A stretch of 64,000 nucleotides of DNA from Gambelia wislizenii. Its lineage: Eukaryota > Chordata > Lepidosauria > Squamata > Crotaphytidae. This document shows positions 34,214 to 46,429 of this stretch, one piece after another. A program made the translations under genes and the position numbers. The stretch is from positions 115,824,309-115,888,308 of the forward strand of contig JAUMIR010000002.1 of the NCBI GenBank assembly GCA_030847615.1, written 5' to 3'. The notes under the pieces were generated by a model that saw only the letters and a list, made by a program, of their open reading frames with translations, did no database searches and was not told the origin of the DNA. Within the stretch, counting starts at the first letter, position 1. The number at the start of each line of letters is the position of its first letter.

Positions 34214-34433
34214 CAGTGGGCCCTCTGGATCCATGGAGGCTCAGTTCTGGGACATGCTGCAGATGACAAAAAACATGGATGAGCATGTCCATTATTATTA
34301 AATGGTGGTGACATGCATGCGGATGCTTCAGTATGTCCAAGTTCACATTGCCACCATTTTAAGTACAGGATGTGATGATCTGCAGTCACTCAAAATCATG
34401 GACTGAGAGCCTGCGGATCAGGAGGGCCCACTG
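34214..34433. mobile_element. Tigger/MER2-like MITE
   Basis: Ends CAGTGGGCCCTCTGGATCC and, inverted, CAGTGGGCCCTCCTGATCC. TA at 34212-34213 and 34434-34435. Confidence 0.85.
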
Positions 34434-34435
34434 TA

Positions 34436-36610
34436 CTATAATTCAGCCCTCAGCAAGACACTCTCTGAACAGCCACTCAGACAGATTTAGCTCTGTCACT
34501 CAGATTGCTATGTTCTACAAGAGGGGTCTCAAAAACTACCTTGGTGCTCTGCATATGTGCACACATAACCCATGTTTCAGGGGAAGCAGTACCCACCCTG
34601 AACAAAAGATGTAACCAGCACTGGGTCTCAGCGATACTCTCATCTACCCTATAATGTGTCAATGTATATCCAACCCTCATTGCATAACATTAGCGTATCA
34701 TTCTTCAGCATGAAGAGATCTGAGTTTGGGCAGAGTTTCTCTGTGTCTCCTGTTCCTACCCAAACTGAAGGATGCAGATACATCACACTACAATGTGAGC
34801 AGTTACAATGATGTTTCTAAAGTGGTGAATCCCTGACTATACAGTATCTCTCCTTTAAAAGTAGGGAGGAAGGAGGAGATCTTTTTGCTTCTTCAAATGG
34901 TCCAGAAAGCTTACCCCCTAGAACTGGATATTTGAAAGACATGCTGCTTTGTCTTTCCCAATATGATCAGCATTTGCTAACATGGCAACATCACTTTAGA
35001 CACCTAATGATATTGTTCAGTGGACTATTTAGGAAATGTCTGCCTAGGAGGTTCGTAAGCTCACAGTTGGATACTTTAGCACCAAACCAGCAGCACAGGA
35101 AGCTGCGTTCAAAAGAAGAACATATTGAGTCATTTTTGTGCATGTTTTCCCATTATGGACTGAGGCACTCATGCTGTCCCATCATTTTTGCAATCTGCCA
35201 ACAAAACTATTGTGGTTTCAGTATTTTGTTATACCACATCAAGAAGCTGACATGTTAGTTTTTTAAGTATCTATCTATCTAACTATCCTTTCCAGTACAT
35301 CTTTCTCAACATTCAACATTTAGTAAATCTGGAATTACTTACAAAAATACACTTTACCAGGGCTAGGGCTAATACTTCCAGGGAAGCACATAATAGGCAT
35401 AACACCAAAAGCTGATAAGTAACACTCCAATGCATCAGACATCAAAGCAAAACCTATGGACGGTTCCTCAATCTGGCATAGATTGAAACTGCACTGACTT
35501 CTTCTGTTAACTGAGTCAGGCTTGACTTTGTTCCCAAAATTCAATAATGAACTATACCACAGTTTATAGCTCAACAAAACAAGAAAGCACTCAATGGCTT
35601 AGCTAATCAAAAAGGAAATGAAGTGATTTCATCTATTCAGAGGTAAGGCACTTAAAGATAAACATAGCATTTAAAGTTCTCTACCATATTGTTGCTGTTC
35701 ACCTTTTAAGAACCGATACATTAAGAAGTGAAATGTCATCTGGAAGCCCACTGTTTATAGGTGGAAAAAAAGGGGATTTAATCATGCAAGATGGAAACAA
35801 TAATGCCAAAAATGACATCCAGGCATTCTGTCACCCAATAAGAAGATCCACCTGACTCTTATCTGTGTAGAAATACCCTCTTTGGCAATTTGTCAGAGTA
35901 TGTATGTGAAAAGTGAACAGCAAGCATAATCACCAAGGAGTCACGCTTCAGGGAACCAGACAAAACAAACCATCCATTTGCTTCTGTAATCCTTCTATAA
36001 ACCCGCTGGAACTGTTTAGCAGGAACAGACTTCACATCACTCCTGCCAAGAAAGGCAATCCAATCTAACCTTTATGAGCCATGGGAATTGTAGTCAGGCA
36101 TGCAGGGCTATGAAGGACTTCAAGGAAGAATAATGAGAACAACAGGATTTGCCCTAGCAAAAGCTTCACCTACAATCACTGTAGTCTCAAACTATGTTTC
36201 TCTACTAACGAAGGCAACTTTTCAGCTCTATGCTGCAGGCAGGTAGGAAACTATTATTATCACCCTTTGTATCTAGGCTCAAAAAGGAGAATGCACAAGA
36301 ACCACCCCCATCCTCATTCCCTTCAATCTCCCAATAAACCACAATCCAACACCTCGTGTCCCCATCTAAGAGGCTGGAAATTTAGTGTATCATGTTTTTC
36401 TTGAAGCTTTGCCACTGACTGAGCTCAACAAGAGGCCGTTCCTACAAATCATTTTTCTTCTTAAGTGGCCATGCAGAATAAGGGATAGAAATCAGGACAT
36501 TAGGTACACATTGCTTCCTATTTCCATTTAATGTAAAGCTAGACCTTACAGTAGGTGCAGAAGCCCTGTGGCTAGTTTCCTCTTGTGCTTCCCTCTAAAA
36601 TTCAGCATAA
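34436..36610. other. Unassigned intronic sequence
   Basis: No recognised repeat beyond a short TATC run at 35.27 kb. The 80-codon minus-strand frame at 35335-35577 ends at a donor-like GTAAGT, but its product is not recognised and there is no matching acceptor. Confidence 0.35.
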
Positions 36611-37228
36611 TTCATAGAATTGTAGAGTTAGAAGAGATCACAAGAGCCATCTAATCCAACCCCCTGCCATGCAGGAATACACAATCAAAGCATTCCTGAC
36701 AGATGGCCATCCAGCCTCTGCTTAAAGATCTCCAAAGGAGACTCCACCACACTTTGAAGCAGTGCATTCCACTGCCTAACAGCTCTGTCAGAAAGTTCTT
36801 CCTAATGTTTAGGTGGAATCTCTTTTCCTGTAGTTTGAGCCCATTGCTCCGTGTCCTAGTATCTGGAGCAGTAGAAAACATGCTTGCTCCATACTCAGTA
36901 TGACATCCCTTCAAATATTTAAACACGGTTATCATGTCCCCTCTTAACCTTCTCTTCCCCAGGCTTAACATACCCAGCTCCCTAAGCCGCTCCTCATAGG
37001 GCATGGTTTCCAGACTTCCCACCACTTTGGTCGCCCTCCTCTGGACATGTTCCAGCTTGTCAATATCCTTCTTGAACTGTGGTGCCCAGAACTGGACACA
37101 GTATTCCAGGTGAGGTCTGACCAAAGCAAAATAGAGTGGCACCTTGATCTAGATACTATACACCTATTGATGCAGCCTAGAATTGCATTGGCTTTTTTAG
37201 CTGCCGCATCACACTGCTGCATCATCCT
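36611..37228 (-). mobile_element. CR1 LINE 3' end
   Basis: The frame from 37142 reads [20 protein letters not shown] and KRFHLNIRKNFLT, then loses phase. The terminal TCATAGAATTGTAGAG lies at 36611. 5'-truncated within the AAAKKANAILGCINR region. Confidence 0.92.
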
Positions 37229-37872
37229 ATGGCCCGACTAACAAGTGCTGTATAGAGCTGGAACTGACAACAGTCTCAATAGAGAAACCAATTTTCCAGC
37301 CATTCACATACATTATCTTTTTTTTTCAGTCAGGGGGATTTGAATGTAGTAGTTCAGTAATTCTCAGCACTGCAAATCACCCTAATCTGGAGAGAGATTA
37401 GTCCAGTAATGAGGGATCAAAACAGAAGCAAAGCCTTCAAAGAATTCTCACTGCTTTCAAGTACCAATTCAGCTTTATTCAAGTTTACATCTCAGTAGTG
37501 CTTCTTCAACTGGCTAAAGAATTTGGTTGTAATTTAAAAACTAAAAATATCCTATCATTTCTGAAGGAAGAACAGAAACTTGATATTGTTATTCTACAAA
37601 CAACTTGATAAAATGACCAATATTTTGGCTTTACAACTACTGGTACAGGCCATAATGGTCTTCAGAGAGATAGAAAATGCAAGAAACATTACAGTTTGAT
37701 TATTCTCTTGAGTAGTGTGAAAACAAAAGGCAATATTATAGAGATTTATTTTTATTTTATTTATTTACAGGCACGTCTATGCCACCTGTCATACAAAGTG
37801 TATCCAGGTAATGTACAGCAATTCAGTATGTGTGTGTATATGTATACACACAGAGAGAGAGAGGGAGAGAGG

Positions 37873-38085
37873 GAGTTGTCCCTCCGTATCCACGGATTTA
37901 AATATTCATGGCTTGAAAATATTCTTAAAACATAATAATCCAAAAAGCAAACCTTGATTTTGCCATCTTATATAAGGGACACTATTTTGCTATGCCATTG
38001 CATATAATGGGACTTGAGTATTCACGGATGTTGGTATCCATGGAGGTCCTGGAACCAAACCCCAGTGAATATGAAGGGACAACTG
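37873..38085. mobile_element. Tigger/MER2-like MITE
   Basis: Left AGTTGTCCCTCCGTATCC and right, inverted, CAGTTGTCCCTTCATATTC. TA follows on the right. A short TG/GA microsatellite (37838-37872) abuts the left end. Confidence 0.8.
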
Positions 38086-41000
38086 TATATCATTACCACA
38101 TAGCTAAAACAGACTGACACGTAACCAACATAATATAAGCTAAATATCAAAGCAACAGGCAATATAAATAATCAAATGCTGAAGCAAATAAAAATGTTAC
38201 GTTGAGCTAAACTGAAACAAAGTTGGCCAAGTTTGATCTCTGAGGTATTCTACAGAAACCACTCTCTTCTGTATGGTGCCAGAGGGACATCTGCAGGATA
38301 TGGCACAAACAGAAAGGCTTGTGATTCAGTGACCAGGGAGATCTGTACGGGAGAAGATTTTCTCTCATTTGTTTAGGACCTTACAGATGACACCCAAACC
38401 TTATAGGTTAAAACCCAAACCATCCTGGTAGCACTTTTTTCAGTGAAAATGTTTTGCAGACTATGATCCCAATTAAGCTATTAAAAATTTTTAAATGCAG
38501 ATATTTTAAACATTAAAAAAAGGAGACACAAAAGCCACCCAAAAAGCCAGGTCTCAAAAATTGCCATTAGATTCTTCAGATTCAGACAGGTCTCAAAGGC
38601 CAATACATTCTGACATGGTTGACCTACAGTACCCACATGGACCACAAGTTGGGAACAATCACACCAGCCATTGCACCACATTGACTAAACAAGTACTGTA
38701 CTTTGTAATACCCTGTAGCAGCAAAATTGCAGAGGGAGGATACAATATAGGATAGCTGAGAGAGATATGCATTGGTGACCTAAAAAGTATGTCTACTTCT
38801 TTCACAGAAGTAACACTGATTTGCTAATTGCTAAGACTACAGTAATTACAACTCAATTTGTCTTTCTTATACACCATCTATTTCTTCTGCTACTATTGTT
38901 CATTTCTAAAAATATTAGCAATCTGTGCAGGACTTAAATGAAAAAAAAAAATCCTCTGATGTTTCTAGAGAGTAGCCAGGCTAGCAGTGTTTGATTACCA
39001 TACCCAACATGATGATCATGATGATCAAGGAGTATGAGTTATTTATCGCTTAAGCTAAAATTGCCCAAGTTCCTTATGTGGGTTGTAACATATACCTACT
39101 CAGCAGATACAAACAGAAATGCCAAGATGCACATACCAGCAGAAGTGATAGATTTTTCCCACACACAAGATGCTCATTCCATTCATCCACAGTGCCAACA
39201 GATTTACGAAGAAAGGCAAGTATGCTGTTATTAAGTAAATAAAAACAAAAGCTCCAATACAGCCATCACTCCCTGGTTGTGTCACATGTCTTTCACACTG
39301 TGGAGTGAACATACAACAACAGCCATAAATAGCAGAAAGGAGACTGTAGTGCTTTATGAGTCTAGAATTTTCCTTACATCAGCTTTATAGATCAGGCCCA
39401 AAATTCATACTGTGGGAATACTTTTATTAGGACAACCAAAAAAGCAGGGGGAAAAGCAACCCTTCTGCAAACATTCAAGATCACCAGGTCTCTTTGTCAT
39501 CCCGAAATGTTACAAAAACCATGCAGGTGAAAGGGGGGGGGTGCGTGAACTGATCTTAAAGTCTTGTAGACTGCATGTTGTATTGCGATGTTATGGGAGG
39601 AAGGATTGTCTATTCTCAAAATGAACTCATCAATTGTTAAGTTTCACAATTGAATGACCCCTGGGCTTGCTAGGAACAAAAGCAATAAAGGCAATGAACT
39701 TTGGTTTTCCATTTTGAAAACCCAAAGCTCATCTCCATCAAGTGTGAAGCTCACAGGTCTCTTTTGAGGTAGACAGGAGAGAGTACTTAGGCAGTCTCTG
39801 TATTTCACAGTTGACGATGATTTTAGGTGCTGGATCTGGTAAAGCTAGTCAACAAAAGCCACTTTGAGTAGCTTTATCTTATATCAGAGGCACTGAATCC
39901 TCAGAAAATAAATCCTAGTTTAAGGTACTGTGCAATCCTCTTCCTTCTATCTAGAGACCCACTGCAAAATGTTAAATTCAATATTCTTCAAGTCATACGT
40001 CATTCAGAAATAGCCATGTTGCCCTCCCCGCTCCCCATATATATAATGGGCAGAATACCCTTGGTGACTTACACTGGTGTAACAAGAGGTTATGCCAAAG
40101 TATTTTTACAGACACTGTGCAAGGAGGTATCCAGTACCTCTTTGCATAACAGCAGCCATAAAGTGCCCAGTGCAGCTCCCCTGCCCAACCCAAAAGGATA
40201 CTCATTAAACAGGGGACTGTGTGCCAGGAGACCATCACACAGTTGTCCAGCTAGCAGTTGTTGCCCTCCTGGACCTCCATGTACTTACATTGGTCTTACA
40301 TTGTTGGATTTTTATATTCTGTCAGCATTAAATAGGATCTCAGTCTCTCTCGGCTTATGTGCATGTGTGGTCTATGGTACCTTTTGGTGTGTGCGTGTGG
40401 TCTATATTGCCTTTTGTAGATAAAGGGGACTGATGGTATTGAAAGTATGCACAGATTTTTCTGCCTTTTTGATTGAACTAATAATTGTACTGCCACACTA
40501 TGTATTTTGGAATTCACCTTATCTTCAACACAGCTATTCAATAGTATCCCAGAGTAGATAAAACTAAGTATCATAAATATCACTCTTGATATTTATCAAA
40601 TTGTGAGCAACTTTTATGAAAGTGTACCAAACATCAGTTTTAGGTGAAGGGAGGGATCATCAGATGAACTGAATCCTTTAGTCTCAACCACACACTTCCT
40701 GAATCTTTTTAAGTGGCAAGGGGGCATTCCCACTGGCAGCTTAAAAGGATGGGGTGGAGAGACTGGGCTTGGTATCCCATTCTGAGCTCCCTCCCTCATA
40801 CCTTAATACTCCAGGCTGAAAGGACTCATATTTACATCTTGAGCAGATTTCAGGAAGAAGAAAACACCCCCAAGTGAATTATAACCATTTTCTGGAGACA
40901 ACTGAATAGTACATTTTTAAAAGAAGAAATCCTTGTTCTACTGACTCACCTGGGGAAATGAAACAGGAGACTCCCACCAAACTATTCATGGAGTGACTTA

Positions 41001-41143
41001 GAAACTGTTTCTAGAAGCTCATCTATCTGAATTAAACAGGCTGACAAATAGCTTGAAAGCACAAAGGAAAACCAATGTTCTTTAGGGTGTGGGGAGGAGG
41101 GGAGTGTGTGCGTGTGCGTGTGCGTGCTAGAGAAGATAGATAA
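38086..41143. other. Unassigned intronic sequence
   Basis: Three kilobases with no supported gene or clear repeat. A GTGTGC run at 41.10-41.13 kb marks the right edge. Confidence 0.35.
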
Positions 41144-41680
41144 TAGTTAGGTCCATAAATAATTGGACACTGATACAGGTTTTGTTATTTCGGCTGTTTA
41201 CCAAAATAAATTCAAGTTACAGTTAAATAATGAATATGGGCTTAAAGTGCAACCTCTCAGCTTTAATTTGAGGGTATTCACATCCACACTGGAAGAATGG
41301 TTTAGGAATTACAGCTCTTTAATATGTAGCCCCCTCTTTTTCAAGGGACCAAAAGTAATTGGACAATTGATTCAAAAGCTATTTGATGGAGAGCTGTGGG
41401 TTATTCCTTCACTATTTATTCATCAATTAAGCGGTAAAAGGTCTGGAGTGGATTCCAGGTGTGACATTCGCATTTGGAAGCTGTTGCTGTGAACCTACAA
41501 CATGCATGTTTCACTTGCATTGAGAGCTCCTTTGACCGCATGTTGTGCATTCACAGCAACAGCTTCCAAATGTGAATGCCACACCTGGAATCAACTCCAG
41601 ACCTTGTACCTGCTTAATTGATGAAAAATGCAGGTAATTAAGGAATAGCCCTCACCTCTCCATCAGCTTTTGTATTATAA
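41144..41680. mobile_element. Tc1/mariner-type element rearranged into a fold-back
   Basis: The left part (TTAGGTCCATAAATAATTGG, AAAAGTAATTGGACAATTG) matches a Tc1/mariner-superfamily transposon widespread in fish and other vertebrates. From about 41371 the sequence is followed by its own inverse. AGGTCTGGAGTGGATTCCAG and CATTTGGAAGCTGTTGCTGTG are mirrored by CACAGCAACAGCTTCCAAATG and GGAATCAACTCCAGACC, ending at about 41676. Each arm is about 140 bp with a loop near 41515. No transposase frame. Confidence 0.75.
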
Positions 41681-41891
41681 AGCATCACATGTACACTATG
41701 TGATCAACTGCTTCTCAAATGTGTCTTTTCTAGGGCTGACATTCTACTGTTCGACTCTTACCCAGTTCAAGAACATTTTTGAATGACACCTGTCACAACT
41801 CCAAAGTCTTCAGATTCCTACTATTTTAAAAAGTGACAAAAGTACCCTACACCACACTCATCCCATTTCATTTTCAGACAATGAGACACTA

Positions 41892-42215
41892 GGTACTTTT
41901 TTGGATGAGTCTTTTACAGCGCAAGCAGCCTTGTCCCCGTTGCGAGGCTGCTGCACTGCAGGGTGTCCCTTTCGGATGACGCTCTTCCCTGCTGGTACTG
42001 TTGTGTTACCGCAGGGAAACTGCAGTGTTATATTCGGCGGTTTTCTAATCACGATCATGATTAGAAAACCACCAAATATAACGCTACAGTGTCCCCGCAG
42101 TAACGCAACAGTACCAGCAGGGGAGAGCGTCATCCAAAAGGGACACCCTGCAGCGCAGCCGCCTTGCAACACGACGAGGCTGCTTGCTCTGTAAAAGACT
42201 CATCCGAAAAAGTCC
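41892..42215. mobile_element. 324-bp nearly perfect palindromic fold-back element
   Basis: The two halves are reverse complements around about 42054, with only scattered mismatches and almost no loop. Examples are GGATGAGTCTTTTACAG versus CTGTAAAAGACTCATCC, and CTGCTGGTACTGTTG versus CAACAGTACCAGCAG. TA lies at both ends (41890-41891, 42216-42217). Because of the symmetry, both strands carry near-identical open frames of about 100 codons (motif SVIFGGFLI, then IRKPPNITLQ). I read those as a by-product, not genes. Superfamily unknown. Confidence 0.85.
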
Positions 42216-42217
42216 TA

Positions 42218-43290
42218 GATGGCTCTAATGTAAAGGAGCTGAAGTTCTATGTCCATTAGATTACCAATTCAGTTCCAGACCCCCCCACCAAAAAAAAAAC
42301 ACCAAGCACTTTTTTCACTCTTCTTCCAATGAACACAGGTATACATGCAATTACCCCACTACAACCTCACAAAAACTGTGTCACAGAGCTTAAACTGAAA
42401 GTGTGGCTGGGCCAATGTCACCCAGCAGCTAAGAGTTCAAACCCAGGTTTTCCCAATTCAAGTAAGACACTGTGGCTAATCTGCTACATTGGCTTTCAGT
42501 CTATCTGCCCTAACTCTTATGACTCATGTAGATCCTGACTACTCCAGAATCTGAAGATCTTACTTTCATTCATGTAGCTGCTGCTAGATTCCAAGACAAG
42601 GAATCTATAAGGAAAGGTTAGATAAGGAAAGGTTATAAGGTCTATAAGGAAAGGTTAGATATTCCATTCTGAAGTTCCACTATGAATGTAGATTAAATTT
42701 TTAACTGCCTTTTCACAAAATAAATAGTACCCAAACCAATTCACAATTCATAAAAGAAAAGTAACAGCAATGCATGAAATACAGTATCAACAATAAGCAT
42801 TCCAAAAGAAAAAATACCTAATTATTAATTATGAAATGATATACTTTAGACCAACTCCCCACCAACTCCCCAACCCAATATTATTTCTAAAGTTAGAGAA
42901 AAACATTATAAAAACATTTCAAAACAAAAATCAGATTTTCTTTTAATGGTCCAGCTCAAAGTCAAGTTAAATATATATCTATGCAACATGCCCATGTTGG
43001 AGAGAATGAGTAGGAATCAGAAAGTATCTGGTTCAAATCTCATCTTTGCAATGAACTTACTCATCAGGTGGCCTTCATGAGTGATAAGCCACTCTACCAG
43101 CCTGAATCATCCCTGTCTGCAATGCAAGGACTAACAATACTAACTTACTTTATAGCATTACTGTAAAGATCTGTACACTTAAAAGCACTACCCAAAGGTG
43201 AAAGTATTATGTTTCATTATTGTTGTGACCCAGCATGCAAACTGACAGTATGGAAGAAAAGCTAGGGCAGAGACTGAAGATGTAAGTGGT
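42218..43290. other. Unassigned sequence with a short tandem repeat
   Basis: 42604-42660 holds the unit CTATAAGGAAAGGTTAGAT twice, with a partial unit between. The rest is AT-rich and featureless. Confidence 0.45.
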
Positions 43291-45520
43291 CTCCACTCAT
43301 TTATTTATTTATTTATTTATTTGATTTATATCCTGCCTTTTTCCCAATGTGGAATCCAAGGCATTGGAATTCAAGGCATTGTACAACCTTTTAAAAACAC
43401 AATTCAATTGAAAAGCTTTTAGCACAAAAGTTAAAACACAATTAAATCAACTTTCTATTTAAAAAGCACTAGTTAAAAATGCAGGTTAAAGGCAGTTTTT
43501 AAAAACACATATAAAACAAAATACAACAGAAACAACACCTTTGCATTAAAAGCTCAACCTGCCAAGCTTCCTTAAATAAAAAGAGCTTTACCTGCCAGTG
43601 GAAAGACAGCAGAAGGGGTCCAGCTGGACCTCTCGTGGAAGGGAGTTCCACAGCCTGGGAGCATCCATGGAGAAGGCTCTCTCCCGCGTGCCTGTGATGG
43701 TGGTGGGACCAAAAGAAAGCCTTCCCCTGCAGAGCTCATATAGAAAGATACTTTCCCCCCCAAATAGTCTGGACCCAAGCTGTGTAGGGCTTTAGATGTC
43801 ATCACAGCACTTTGAATTCTTCCCAAAAATGGATCAGCAAGCAGTGCAGCTCTTTCAACAAAGGGGTCACATGATCACTATAACCTGCCCCAGTCAACAG
43901 CATAGCTGCTGCATTTTAGAGCCACTTAAGTTTCTGGAGAGTTTCCAAAGGCAGTCCCGCATAGAGCCCGTTACAGTAATCCAAACAGCATGTAATCAAG
44001 GCATGGGTCATTGTAGCCACATGTGATGTTGCAAGGAACAGGGAACGACCTGGTGCACCCATTTTAGCTCTGCAAATAAACTCCTGGCCACTGCCAAAAC
44101 CTGGACATCCAGGCTCAGCTCTGAGTCCAGGAGCACACCCAAGCTGCGAACCTGAGATTTCAGGGGGATTATAACCCCATCCAACACAAGCTGAATCCCT
44201 GTTCCCTGATCTGCCTTTTGACTGACCAGGACCACCTCTGTCTTGTCTGAATTAAGTTTCAATTTGTTTGCCCTCATCCAGCCCATTACCGTCAGCAGGC
44301 ACTGGTTTAGCACAGAAACAGCTTCCTTGGAATTCGATAGAAAAGAGAGATAGAGCTGGGTGTTATCAGCATTCTGGTGATATCCAATACCAAAACTCTA
44401 GATGACCTCTCCCAGCAGTTTCATGTAGTATGGGGAACAAAACTGAGCCCTAAGGGACCCCACAGGCCAACGGCCATGTGATTGAACAGGAATCCTCCAG
44501 TACCACCTACTGAGTTTATCCCTCCAAGAAAGACTGGAACCACTGCCAAACAGTGCCCCCAGGTCCCATCCCAGAGAGGTGGCTCAGAAGGATACCATGG
44601 CTGATGGTACTGAAATGAAATGTCCAGCAGAACCAACAGGCACACACTCCCCTTGTCCAGTTTCCTGCATAGCTCATCTACCAAGGCAACCAAAACTATC
44701 CCCTTTCTATAGCCAGGCCTGAAGCCAGACTGAAATGGCTCCAGATAATCCATTTAATCCAGGAACCCTTGGAGATGGGAGGCCGCCACACACTTCAGAA
44801 TCTTGTCCAGAAAAGGAATACTATAGACTGGCCAGTAGTTATCCAGTATAGTCAAGTTCAGGGAGAGTTTGGCTTTTTTTAGTAAGGACCTCACCACATT
44901 TTGTTTTAGACAACATGAAACTCTGTCTTGCTGAAATGAAGCATTCACTACTCATTACCTACTCAGCCAGTCCCCCTATGACTGCTTTATAAGCCAGGAA
45001 GGGCAAGTGTGTAGTACACAAATGGTTGCTTTCACTTCTCCAAGGATCCTGCTCACATCCTCAGGCTATACAAACTGAAATGTATCCACTAACAGGAGAC
45101 AAGCAGGAGCAGAGATTACATCCACTGGACCCGTATCAACCACTGTATCTAAGTCAGAGCGGATCCAAATAATTTTATCCGCAAAGTTCATGTAAATTCT
45201 TCACAGCAAGCTGCCAAGTGGTCCACCTTCAGTTCCTGCGGGGCAGAATGTAAAAGGCCACTGGAGACAACTGCTGCACAATACTGAGCAGACACAAGAG
45301 GCAAAAAAAGAATTTCTTTGCTGCCACTACCACCACAAAGTAGGCTTTCCAATGAGCTCTAGCCCACATTTGATCAGACTCACTCCGAGTTTTCTGCCAT
45401 CAATGTTCTAGTCTCTGTCCCACTCATTTCATTGCCATCAGCTCCCTAGTGAACCAGGGTGCTCGCTTGGCTCCACTTCATGGGAGGGGGACACTTAGGA
45501 ATGATCATGTCCCCCCCCCT
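43291..45520 (-). mobile_element. L2 LINE, 3' two-thirds (second copy)
   Basis: The tail includes a (TTTA)n run at 43.30 kb, followed by tttatatcctgcctttttccc. The minus-strand remnants in element order are SCCLKQNVVRSLLKK (44948-44754), FQSGFRPGYRKG (44753-44421), and MRANKLKLNSDKTEVV with SLGVLLDSELSL (44313-44008). Then comes LGPDYLGGKVSFY (43826-43572). Heavily frameshifted, and more decayed than the copy at 19.5-23.2 kb. Confidence 0.88.
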
Positions 45521-46425
45521 TCTCTTTCCACCAGCAGATAAAGACATTTTTATTTGGGCAGGCTTTTAAAATCTGGTACTCAGAACAAATATCACAGTCA
45601 GAATTCTTTCCTTCTAAGTATGTGACTTTTGAATCAGGCTCTGGTTTATGAATCGCAGGGTTCTAGTTAAAAAACAAAACAAAACAGATCCCATATTTTA
45701 TTTTATTAAATAAAATAAAATAAATAAGCTTGAAGTGTGCTCACCCCTGCTGGAGACACTACACTACAGAAAATGAACTTTTTGTAGTCTTCCCTGCACA
45801 TATTCCTACTGTGCAGGATATTTGGCTTTTTTCTGTCTTCACACCCACATCACATAGATATGCACTTTGATGCTGAGGAATACACACAAAAATGGTTTTG
45901 TTTTGTTTTAGGGAACAGATATTCAAACTGGTAAAAAGTCTTTTAGATGAAGCAACACTATGCTCAACATCAAGTTTTGACAGCTCACTGTTGCCACCGT
46001 GTGCCCAAAAGGCAGTTCTGCTTAAAGTATTTTCTTGTTCCATTTAAGACTTTAAGAAGGAAAAGTCAGAACAAATGGATCCAATAAATATGACCCAGAA
46101 TCCAGTTTCAACATATAATGGATTTTAAGCTAACCATGGTTTTACATAGAATTTGCTTATGTATAATATATCCTTTGGCCCAACTGATCATCACAGTAGT
46201 CAAAATATACAAACAGAAGCTGCCAGAAAATTGAGATGCATGTTTTGTTTAATTCAATTATTGTATGATAGGAGAGGGGAAGGGCTTAACTTTTTTTTTA
46301 TCGGCAACACTTCTGAGCCTTGTGGGAATGTAATTTATAAATATTTAACATAAAATATGCCTATGCATACCTATGGAATTAACACTGAGGTTCTACCAAC
46401 CTTCTCTTTCTCCTCCAGAGTAAAA
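45521..46425. other. Unassigned intronic sequence
   Basis: A TTTTATTTTATT/AATAAAATAAAAT low-complexity palindrome lies near 45.70 kb. Nothing else was recognised. Confidence 0.4.
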
Positions 46426-46429
46426 CAGT

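Noticed and set aside
35335..35577. Minus-strand 80-codon frame ending at GTAAGT, possible exon
   Set aside because: No matching acceptor, unrecognised product, and it does not fit any TEX264 segment.
41858..42194. Two overlapping frames of about 100 codons on opposite strands
   Set aside because: They encode nearly the same peptide because the DNA is a palindrome. No evidence of a gene.
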